The position numbers and the translations under genes are program-made. The notes below the pieces were generated by a model. That model was not told where the DNA came from, made no database searches, and saw only the letters and a program-made list of their open reading frames with translations. Below, piece by piece: positions 54,086-61,743 of a DNA stretch of 64,000 nt (its first letter is position 1; every line of letters starts with the position of its first letter). Location: assembly GCA_035634055.1 (NCBI GenBank), contig DASQDR010000147.1:1-64000 (forward strand). The letters run 5' to 3'. This DNA is from JAICTV01 sp035634055 (GTDB taxonomy: Bacteria; Planctomycetota; Phycisphaerae; Tepidisphaerales; Tepidisphaeraceae).

Positions 54086-56749
54086 CTACTTCACCGGGCC
54101 CGGCAACCGCTGCGGCGGCGCGGCGGCTAGGCCGTTCTGCACCTCGAACGGCTTCACGTCAATCGTCACCGCGGCCGGCGGCAGGCCCTCGCGCTTTGCC
54201 GTCAGCTTGATCTGGCCCGGCTGCATCGTGGATCGGATGAAGACGCGATTGATGCCGCACTCAGTGTTGAGGTACGGATTGTTGGTCGACTTCGGCAGGT
54301 ACTCGTTCACCCCGCCGCGCCAGACGCCCGGGCCGGTCATATCGAAGTCGACGCGGCTCTCGTCGGTGGGGCAGCGGATGCCCTGCTTGTCCACCACTTC
54401 AAAGTCAACGAAAGCGATATCCGCCCCGTCGGCCAGCAGCCCTTTCGGGCCGGTGTACACGGTCAGCTTCAGCGCCGACGGTTCGCCGGCGGTTTTCAGG
54501 ACATGCTCGGCGACCGGCTTGCCGCCCTTGTAGCCAACCGCCTTGATCGACCCCGCCTGCCATGCGACGTCGGGGAAGGTGAAGATGAAGCCATTGGTCG
54601 GTTCACCCTTCTTCCCGATCGATTTGTCGTTGACGAACAGTTCCACCTGGTCCACGTGGCTCGCCGCCACGTGCATGGGCTTCTTTGTGTTGGCCGGATA
54701 GTTCCAGTGCCCGATCACGTGGATGTCCGGGTTGTCGTTTTGCATCACGCGGTAGGCGAAGTACGCCTGCTTCGGGATGCGCACCGCGTCGACCTTGCCG
54801 CTCACGCGGCAGACGGCGCTGTTGGGCATCCGCCCGTGCTGGTTGCTGTCGGCCCAGATGATCGACGCGTAGGCGGACCAGCGCGATTTCGACGGGTCGG
54901 TGTTGCTGATCCGGCGGGAGTAGAAGTCGTTGTAGCGCTTGGCTGCGGCGAGGCAGAACTGCTCGCTGTCGAGGTCCCAGGTGTCCTCCGGGCCCTTCTT
55001 GAAGCCGAAGTGCGGCGGGGTGAACTTGTCCCAGTACCGGCGGAGCGACTCGTCGCGGAAATCCTCGGTCTCGATGAACGGCGCGATATCGCGGCGCTCG
55101 GCGCTATAGGTTCGGAACATTGCCTTGGGGCCCTGGAGGCGGTCCGTCCGCTCGTCCTGCCCGACCATCACGCCGAACCACTCGGCCACCTTGGCGTTCT
55201 CGTCCACCTGTCCCTGCGCGGCGCCGGGGTCACGATCGGCAGGGTTGGAGACGTCGTTCCCCTGCGACGCGGGCAGCGACCGGCACCCCATGACCCGCCC
55301 GCCGCTGGGATCGAGCTCCTTGCGGATGTCCACCATCTGCTGCATGCGGTTAGCCGGGATGCCGTTGTTGCCCGCCTCCCAGAACAGGATGCTGGGGCTG
55401 TTGCGGTAGTAGATGATCGTCGCGCGCATCACTTCGACGCGCTGCTCCCACTGGCGGTCGATCTTCGGGTTAGCTTCCTTGTCGCCGGCCGGGCAGACCT
55501 GCACGATGCCGAACTTATCGCACGCGTCGGACTCCTGCTTCCGCGGGGCGATGTGCATCCAGCGCATGTAGTTCGCGTGCCCGTCGGCCATCAGCTTCGT
55601 GTCGAAGTCGTGCATCCAGTCGGGGTAGGCGGCGCCGACGGTGGCCCACTCGTTGGTGGTGCGCTGGGCGTAACCCTTGAGGTAGACGAACTTGTCGTTG
55701 ATGTAGACGCCGCCGGTGCCGGCGCCGCCCTTGAATTCGGTTTTGCGGAAGCCGGTGGTCGTCCTGCTCACGTCCACCGCCTGCCCGCCAACGGTCAGGA
55801 TCGTGTAGACGTCATACAGGTGCGGGGCAGACGGGTCCCACCAGCGCAAATTGGTGGCGGGGCCGCTCGCCTTCATCACGGTGGTCTCGCCGCCGGCGGT
55901 GTCGTAGGTCTCGCCGCTAAGGGTGGCCACGGCGTTGCCCGCGGCGTCGACGACAACCGCCGACAGCTCGATGGCGGCGTTGTCCGGCGACGCGTTGCGC
56001 ACCTGCGACTCGATGTTGATGGTTGCCTTCTGCCCCGGCACGTCGTGGTCGGTCGCGTAGATGTAGATGCCGGTGGTCTTCAGGTTGTTGAGCAGGGGCA
56101 GCGTCTGGTGCACCGGCGGAAGCACGTGCAGGCGGACGTTGCGGTTGATGCCGCCATAGGACGGGTTGAAGTCCTTCGAGCCCCACTGGTAGCTGACGCC
56201 GGACGACTCTTCCTGGTAGTTGTTGGCGTTGGTCACCCAGACCGCTAGCAGGTTGTCCTTGTCGCCGAACTGCACGGCGTCGGTGATGTCCACGCCGACG
56301 GCGGTGACGCCGTCCTCGTGCTTGCCGAGCGGCTTGCCGTTCACCCAGAACTTCGCCGCCTGACGCATCCCCTCGAACTCCAGGATGATCCGGCTGCCCT
56401 TGGCGCTGTCGGGGAGCCGGAAGCGCTTGCGATAGCGCGCGGGGCCCAGGTACTGCTCGACCTCGCCGCCGCGACGGATCAGCCCGTCGAAGGTATCGAC
56501 GTCGTTGTAGGTGTGCGGCGTGCTCACGTCCGCCCACTTCGCGTCATCGAACTCCGGCGCTTCGGACCCGGCCACGTCTTCCTTGATGAACTTCCAACCC
56601 GGGTTGAAGTTGTAGGTCATGCGCCCCGACGCGGGCGGGGTGAACTTCGTGAGCTTCGCCGGCTGCTCCTGCTGCGCCATTGCGACGCGCTGCACGCCGG
56701 CAAGGAGAAGGACGGACAACAGGGCGACGAGCGGGATTCGTTTCGGCAC
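54086..56749 (-). CDS. Exported glycoside hydrolase family 2 protein with unusual active-site motif (GTG start)
   Basis: The GTG at 56749 has GAGAGG 6 bases upstream and opens a signal peptide (RIPLVALLSVLLLAG...AMAQ), giving 887 residues. The GH2 sugar-binding domain is present (FNPGWKFIKED, VSTPHTYNDVD, RYRKRFRLPDSAKG, FWVNGKPLGKHEDG), as are the Ig-like domain (TTGFRKTEFKGG) and the barrel (FVYLKGYAQRTTNEWA, HANYMRWMHIAPRKQESD). The acid/base motif, normally G-N-E, reads FWEAGNNG. APFIETEDFRDES may hold the nucleophile Glu. C-terminal Ig-like domains (DUF4982 type) end the protein. Likely substrates are beta-galactosides or related side chains of pectin. It is the last gene of a five-gene minus-strand run. 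Confidence 0.88.
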   Translation of the reverse strand: MPKRIPLVALLSVLLLAGVQRVAMAQQEQPAKLTKFTPPASGRMTYNFNPGWKFIKEDVAGSEAPEFDDAKWADVSTPHTYNDVDTFDGLIRRGGEVEQYLGPARYRKRFRLPDSAKGSRIILEFEGMRQAAKFWVNGKPLGKHEDGVTAVGVDITDAVQFGDKDNLLAVWVTNANNYQEESSGVSYQWGSKDFNPSYGGINRNVRLHVLPPVHQTLPLLNNLKTTGIYIYATDHDVPGQKATINIESQVRNASPDNAAIELSAVVVDAAGNAVATLSGETYDTAGGETTVMKASGPATNLRWWDPSAPHLYDVYTILTVGGQAVDVSRTTTGFRKTEFKGGAGTGGVYINDKFVYLKGYAQRTTNEWATVGAAYPDWMHDFDTKLMADGHANYMRWMHIAPRKQESDACDKFGIVQVCPAGDKEANPKIDRQWEQRVEVMRATIIYYRNSPSILFWEAGNNGIPANRMQQMVDIRKELDPSGGRVMGCRSLPASQGNDVSNPADRDPGAAQGQVDENAKVAEWFGVMVGQDERTDRLQGPKAMFRTYSAERRDIAPFIETEDFRDESLRRYWDKFTPPHFGFKKGPEDTWDLDSEQFCLAAAKRYNDFYSRRISNTDPSKSRWSAYASIIWADSNQHGRMPNSAVCRVSGKVDAVRIPKQAYFAYRVMQNDNPDIHVIGHWNYPANTKKPMHVAASHVDQVELFVNDKSIGKKGEPTNGFIFTFPDVAWQAGSIKAVGYKGGKPVAEHVLKTAGEPSALKLTVYTGPKGLLADGADIAFVDFEVVDKQGIRCPTDESRVDFDMTGPGVWRGGVNEYLPKSTNNPYLNTECGINRVFIRSTMQPGQIKLTAKREGLPPAAVTIDVKPFEVQNGLAAAPPQRLPGPVK

Positions 56750-56827
56750 GGGGCGCCTCTCTGCAAGCCTTGATCGGACACACACACTCACGCGCACTGA
56801 ACCCACAACGGCGACGGGCGCGGCCCG

Positions 56828-59443
56828 CTAATCGGGCCGGCCGTTGAGGGATTGGAAAGTATAACGCAGGTCCGGGTTTTCCGGGTCTGCGGCAAGCGCG
56901 TCCCGGTAAATTTGCGCCTGGCGGCCTGGGTCATCCGCCAGCCCCGCGGCCAGACCTTCGATGATGGCGCGCTTCGCGCGCAAGTGCGCGGCGAGCCGCG
57001 GGATGTTGATGTCGCCGGTACCCGGCGGCGCGTCGCCGTGGGCGAGACGGCTGATCTCCAGCAGATTTTCGACGCCCAGGCGACGCGGCTGCACGCCGAT
57101 CTTCGGAGCGGCAAACTCGATCAGCGGGCGGTCGTCGGTGTCCGCCCTGGCGCCGGCAGCCATCGCGGCGACGGCGTCGTCGCCCGCCACGAAGTGGCTG
57201 AGCAGCAACGCGACGCTCCCCAAATTCACCTCTTCCAGCCGCCGGACAAGGTCGTCGTCCCCGTACCGCGCCGCAAGGCGCGATGCGTCGGGCGCGAGCG
57301 GCTCGCTGCTGGCGACGCACCCGACGACGGCCAGCTCGCCGATGGTGCCGTACCACAGGCTCACGTGCGGGAAGACCGAGCGGAGCGTCGCCGCGATCGT
57401 GCGCAGTTGCGGCATGGTCAACTGGTGCATCGGTAGCCATTGGCAGACGATCCCGCCCGCCGCCAGCCGCTGCCGGCACAGGTCGTAGTACTCGCGGCTG
57501 AAGACGGTGCTCGAGCCGGAACTCATGGGGTGCAGGATGTCCAGGACGATCACGTCGTAGCGCTCGGTCGCGCCGGCGAGGTAGCCGCGGGCATCCTTGC
57601 GCACGACACGGACGTTGGGCCGCTCGAGCACCCCGTCGTTCTCGGCCCGGAAGTGAGCCGCCGCCGCCTCGACGACCGCCGGCATGATCTCGACGCAATC
57701 GATGCGGCTCGGCCCGAGGTCGGCGATGCCGCGCACCGTCACGCCCGCCCCGAGCCCGACCGCCAGCACCAAGCGCGGGTCGCGGTGCAGCAGCATGGGG
57801 ATGTGCCCGAGCCGGCGGTGGTCCTCCAGGCCCATCATGTCGGAGTTGTTCTGCGCGTAGAGGCGATTGGTCACCAGGTAGCGGCGCTGGAACGGGAGCA
57901 GCTCGACCACGCCGGTGATGCCGTAGGCGTCCTCGCGGTAGAAGCGCAGCGCCAGCAGGTCCTCCAGCGCCTGGCTGGGGTCAAGGAACGAGCTGGACAT
58001 GCGCAGCCGGTCCCACGCCGGCACGACCGCGAGCAGCAGCGCCAACCCCAGGACCGCCGCGCGCGCCGGCCACGGCCGGAGCAGCGCGGCGCTGGTCAGC
58101 ACGCTGAGGGCGGCCGGGACGATGATGGTCGCGCGCAGGCCCATCAGGTTGGCCAGCAGGAAGCCGCTCGCCACCGCGCCGCCCGCCGCCCCGAGCGCGT
58201 TTGCGGCCGACAGCAACCCGACGCGCCGCCCGAGCGAGGGCAATTCATCGATGACGATCGTCGTCACCAGCGGGAAGGCCGCGCCGCACAGGCTGCTGGG
58301 CACCAGCAGCACGAGGAACGTGTAGCCGAAGCGGATCATCGTGCCGGCGGTCCAGTAGGACTCGCCGTAGTCGCGCACCAGCGCGGTGTTGGTCTGAAGC
58401 TCGTTCAGCCAGTACGGGAAGCGATTGAGGATCAGCAGCGCCGCCAGCCCGCACAGGCCAACGAGCGCCAGGACGATGCCGAGCTGCGTCACGAGCCCCG
58501 CCCGCAGCCGGCGCATGACCAGCGGCGTGGCGGCGCTGCCGAGTGCCGCGCCGCAGAGGAAGGCGGTCAGCACGATGGTGAAGTCGTAGACGCTGTCGCG
58601 GAAGAAAAACGTCAGCAGCCGCGCGAAGGCAACTTCGTACCCCATCCCAACGAATCCCGAGACGCCAAAGGCCAGCACGATGAGCGCCGGCTTCGCGCCA
58701 ATCCGCGCCGGGGCCGCTTGCGGTTTCGGCGGAGGCTTCGCAGCCGACTTCCCCCCATGCGAAATTTTCCGCTCATCCATCCCAGGCGCGACCAGTGCCG
58801 CCGCAACCGGCGCCCGCCATCGCACCAGCGCCGCCGACGCGAGGTTGAGCGCGGCGGCGAGGAACAACGAGTTGCGCAGCCCCATGCCGGGCATCAGCAC
58901 GAAGCCCGCCGCGAACGCGCCGCCCGCCGCCCCCATCGTGTTCAGCGCGTAATACAGCCCCGCCTCGCGGCCAGCCCGGCGCGCTTCAGGGGTGAGCAGC
59001 TTCAGGAAGACCGGCGTCGTGCCGCCCATCAGGTAGGTCGGGATGCCCAGCACGACGGCCGATCCGCCGACGCGGACGATCTGCTCGAGCAGGTCGCTCT
59101 CCCCGCCGCCGCGCGTCGCCATCGCCGCCAGCGCTGCGACCGCCCGGTAGAGCAGCGGCGAGAGCGCCATGAACGCGGCGATAGCGATCTGGATCCTTAC
59201 CAGCAGCGCCCGCGGCGCCAGTCCCAGCCGATCCGCCACGCGCCCGACGTGCCAGCTCCCCAACGCCAGCCCGAGCATGAAGCAGGCCATCAGCATCGCG
59301 ATGGCGTACGCGGAGGTGCCGAAGATCAGGTGCAGGTAGCGCAGCCAGATCACCTCCGCCACCAGCGCCCCCGCGCCCGAGAACGTCGCGGCCAGCAGCA
59401 GCCCTGCTCTGCCTTCGGGACGGGTCTTGGGGTGAAGGGGCAT
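56828..59443 (-). CDS. Large membrane protein: MFS-like helices + spermidine-synthase-like domain
   Basis: The ATG at 59443 gives 871 residues. The N-terminal 600 residues hold about 13-14 helices in a transporter-like arrangement (LLAATFSGAGALVAEVIWLRYL, FGTSAYAIAMLMACFMLGLALG, FGVSGFVGMGYEVAFARLL). The two halves have similar starts, suggesting internal duplication. The C-terminal domain has a Rossmann fold resembling spermidine synthase: YLVTNRLYAQNNSDM, LVLAVGLGAGVTVRGIADL, IDCVEIMPAVVEAAAAHF, VRKDARGYLAG, YDVIVLDILHP and STVFSREYYDLCRQRLAAGG. Such fused proteins are common in soil bacteria; polyamine synthesis by them is unproven. It starts 5 bases after the DUF2585 gene, so translation is coupled. 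Confidence 0.92.
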   Translation of the reverse strand: MPLHPKTRPEGRAGLLLAATFSGAGALVAEVIWLRYLHLIFGTSAYAIAMLMACFMLGLALGSWHVGRVADRLGLAPRALLVRIQIAIAAFMALSPLLYRAVAALAAMATRGGGESDLLEQIVRVGGSAVVLGIPTYLMGGTTPVFLKLLTPEARRAGREAGLYYALNTMGAAGGAFAAGFVLMPGMGLRNSLFLAAALNLASAALVRWRAPVAAALVAPGMDERKISHGGKSAAKPPPKPQAAPARIGAKPALIVLAFGVSGFVGMGYEVAFARLLTFFFRDSVYDFTIVLTAFLCGAALGSAATPLVMRRLRAGLVTQLGIVLALVGLCGLAALLILNRFPYWLNELQTNTALVRDYGESYWTAGTMIRFGYTFLVLLVPSSLCGAAFPLVTTIVIDELPSLGRRVGLLSAANALGAAGGAVASGFLLANLMGLRATIIVPAALSVLTSAALLRPWPARAAVLGLALLLAVVPAWDRLRMSSSFLDPSQALEDLLALRFYREDAYGITGVVELLPFQRRYLVTNRLYAQNNSDMMGLEDHRRLGHIPMLLHRDPRLVLAVGLGAGVTVRGIADLGPSRIDCVEIMPAVVEAAAAHFRAENDGVLERPNVRVVRKDARGYLAGATERYDVIVLDILHPMSSGSSTVFSREYYDLCRQRLAAGGIVCQWLPMHQLTMPQLRTIAATLRSVFPHVSLWYGTIGELAVVGCVASSEPLAPDASRLAARYGDDDLVRRLEEVNLGSVALLLSHFVAGDDAVAAMAAGARADTDDRPLIEFAAPKIGVQPRRLGVENLLEISRLAHGDAPPGTGDINIPRLAAHLRAKRAIIEGLAAGLADDPGRQAQIYRDALAADPENPDLRYTFQSLNGRPD

Positions 59444-59448
59444 AGAGC

Positions 59449-60054
59449 TCAACTTCCGGACTGCCACCGGCGGACGGCGTCGAGGGGCCACAGGAGCATC
59501 AGCACGTTGAGCACCAGGTTGTCGCGGATCATCCACAACATCAGCAACTCGACGACAACGAAGATCGCGACCGAGCGCCACAAACCCAGCTTGCGCGCGA
59601 GGTAGAAGCCGAGGACGAAGCTGGCGACGTCGCCGACGGAATTGACGATCGAGTCGCCGGTATAGCCGAGCGAGACGGTTGCCTTGCGGTAACGCTCGAT
59701 CACGATCGGGGAGTTCTCCAGCACCTCCCAGCCGATCTCGATGGCGGCGGCGATGGCGGCGCGGGCGCCCAGGGTGAGTTGGCGGCGGAATAGCCAGAGC
59801 AGCCCGAAGAACAATACGCCGTGCAGCACGTGCGAGAGGCTGTAGGCGTCCAGCAGGTGCTGCGAGTTGTGCTGCGATTGCACCACCCACGACACCGGGA
59901 ACGACCGCCCGCACGCGCACCACCAGCCCCGCCCCTGCCAGCGCAGGTAGACCATCGCCAGCACGAGCAGCGCCAACGCCACGGCGGCACCGCGCGACCA
60001 CAGCGGCGTCGGCGCGCGGGCGTCGGGCGGGCTGCCGAGGGACGTCACCGACAT
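59449..60054 (-). CDS. DUF2585 (UPF0314) membrane protein
   Basis: The ATG at 60054 has GGGAG 7-8 bases upstream and gives 201 residues. The family signature is strong: WWCACGRSFPVSWVVQSQHNSQHLLDAYS split as WWCACGRSFPVSWV and SQHNSQHLLDAYSLSHVLHG, then GWEVLENSPIVIERYRKATV, LGYTGDSIVNSVGDVASFVLG and IRDNLVLNVLML. Four to five helices are predicted. Invariant His, Asn and Asp residues suggest an intramembrane active or metal site, but no function is assigned. It lies 79 bases after the acetylesterase gene and 5 bases before the MFS-spermidine-synthase-like gene. Confidence 0.93.
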   Translation of the reverse strand: MSVTSLGSPPDARAPTPLWSRGAAVALALLVLAMVYLRWQGRGWWCACGRSFPVSWVVQSQHNSQHLLDAYSLSHVLHGVLFFGLLWLFRRQLTLGARAAIAAAIEIGWEVLENSPIVIERYRKATVSLGYTGDSIVNSVGDVASFVLGFYLARKLGLWRSVAIFVVVELLMLWMIRDNLVLNVLMLLWPLDAVRRWQSGS

Positions 60055-60133
60055 GAACCCGCTCCCTCGCGCGGTGCCCCGCTCGCCTTCACCGCGGCGA
60101 CGGGTCCCGAGCCGTCGGCTGCGCATCTGCCGC

Positions 60134-61711
60134 TCATGGCGCCGACTGCGCCGCCGCCGGCGCCTCCGGCGCATCGGTGCGGAACGGGGCGGCGGGCAGG
60201 CCGGCGGCGTTGTACAGGTTCGCCCCCTCCGGCCAGCGGTGCCACGCGTACCGCACGTGCCGCGGCTCCTTCACCTCCGGGCTGCTGACCACGACGTCGC
60301 TGCCGTCAATCTTCGCCTCGGCGTTGACGAATTTCCCGTCCGCCCCGGCGACCTGGAACCACTTGAGCGGATCATCCTTCGCCGTCAATCCCCCGCCCGC
60401 GTGCGAGAACGTGACGCGGATCGCCTCGCCCTGCGGCGTCATCGACTCGAACATCGGCCCGAGGTGCTCGATCTGCTCACCGTAATCGCGCGCCCGCGCG
60501 ATGCGCGCCAGGCGGGCGCCGACGTCCTGCTTGTTGTGGGGGTGGACGTCCTTCTTGTCGCCGATGTCGAGGGTGACGACCATCGCAGTGTTCGGCACCC
60601 GCAGCACCTTCGCCTGCGCCTCGCGCACCTCCGGGCGGTTACTGTTGGAATCCAGGGCGGCGAGCTGCACGAAATAGAACGGGAAATCGCCCTGGCCCCA
60701 CTCGCGCCGCCAGCTCTTGATGACCGCCTCCACGACGGCCGGGTAAAGGTCCAGCCCCTCGGTGATCGATTCGCCCTGGTACCAGAGGACGCCCTTGATG
60801 GCGTACGGCTGGAGCGGCACGATCATGCCGTTCCAGAGCACGTAGGGGTTGTGCTGGTCCTGGAGCGGGTTGCGCGGCCCGCGGTTGGCGCGCCCGCCGC
60901 CGCGTTGCGTGGTCGCGCCGTTGGTCGGCGCCGATGCCGGGGCACCGGCGCGGGCGGCCATTTCCTGGTCGTACTTCTGGATCGCTTCAGCGAAGCGGTC
61001 GAGCAGCACCTTGAGCTGCGGGTCGGACTCCAGCGTCGCCCGGCTCGCCCACGCCTGCGCGCAGCTGGCGCCGAACGCGCTCTTGATGAACCCGACCGGT
61101 CGGCCGGTCGCCTTGTGCAGGTCGCGGGCGAAGTAGTAGCCGACGGCGGAGAAGCCCGGCACGTTCTCCGGCGTGCAGACCTGCCACTCGCCCTCCACGT
61201 CCGCCTGCGGCTCGGCCGCCATCTTGGTCTTCACGGTGAACATGCGGACCTGCGGGAAGTTCGCCGCCGCGATCTCCTTCTCCTCATCGATCACGCCGGC
61301 GAAGCGCTGCGCCTTGCCCGGGTACTTCGCCAGGTCCCTGGACATCACGAAGTCCATGTTGGACTGGCCCGACCCGAGCCACACCTCGCCCACCAGCACG
61401 TCCTTGATGGCGATGGCGTTCTTGCCCGCGATGGTCATCTCGAACGGCCCGCCGGGCTTGAGCTCATCGAGGCGGACCATCCACTTGCCGTCCTCGCCGG
61501 CGGTGGCGGATTGCTTCTGGTCGCTGAGGGTGACCGTCACCTGCTCGCCGGGGGTGGCGGTTCCCCAGACCGGCACCTTCACGCCGCCCTGGAGCACCAT
61601 GTGATCGCCGAACAGCGCCGCCGGCTTCACGTCCGCCAGCGCCGGCGCGACGATGCAGAGCATCGCGAGGGCGGCGAGGAAAGTTCCGGCGCGACTCGAT
61701 GTCTTGTTCAT
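60134..61711 (-). CDS. Exported sialate O-acetylesterase-type (SASA) esterase
   Basis: The 525-residue protein has a signal peptide (TFLAALAMLCIVAPALAD). A beta-domain follows (ALFGDHMVLQGGVKVPVWGTATPGE cut here as ALFGDHMVLQ and VPVWGTATPGE). The SGNH-like catalytic domain has VGEVWLGSGQSNMDF (Ser117), VGYYFARDLHKATGRPVGFI, VLWYQGESITEG, and the Asp-His pair in KKDVHPHNKQDVGARLA. These enzymes remove O-acetyl groups from sugars. Next to a rhamnogalacturonan lyase the natural substrate would be acetylated rhamnogalacturonan rather than sialic acid. A Gly/Arg/Asn-rich insert is encoded at about 60865-60955. It follows the GH29-PL11 gene by 32 bases on the same strand. Confidence 0.93.
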   Translation of the reverse strand: MNKTSSRAGTFLAALAMLCIVAPALADVKPAALFGDHMVLQGGVKVPVWGTATPGEQVTVTLSDQKQSATAGEDGKWMVRLDELKPGGPFEMTIAGKNAIAIKDVLVGEVWLGSGQSNMDFVMSRDLAKYPGKAQRFAGVIDEEKEIAAANFPQVRMFTVKTKMAAEPQADVEGEWQVCTPENVPGFSAVGYYFARDLHKATGRPVGFIKSAFGASCAQAWASRATLESDPQLKVLLDRFAEAIQKYDQEMAARAGAPASAPTNGATTQRGGGRANRGPRNPLQDQHNPYVLWNGMIVPLQPYAIKGVLWYQGESITEGLDLYPAVVEAVIKSWRREWGQGDFPFYFVQLAALDSNSNRPEVREAQAKVLRVPNTAMVVTLDIGDKKDVHPHNKQDVGARLARIARARDYGEQIEHLGPMFESMTPQGEAIRVTFSHAGGGLTAKDDPLKWFQVAGADGKFVNAEAKIDGSDVVVSSPEVKEPRHVRYAWHRWPEGANLYNAAGLPAAPFRTDAPEAPAAAQSAP

Positions 61712-61743
61712 TTCGTTGGTCCCTCTCGCGTTTCACGTTGACG

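Noticed and set aside
56750..56806. Upstream start for the GH2 gene
   Set aside because: The extra residues are charged and precede the signal peptide; the GTG at 56749 has the ribosome site.
59444..60001. N-terminal extension of the MFS-spermidine-synthase-like protein
   Set aside because: It overlaps the conserved DUF2585 gene in another frame and is Arg-rich shadow sequence.
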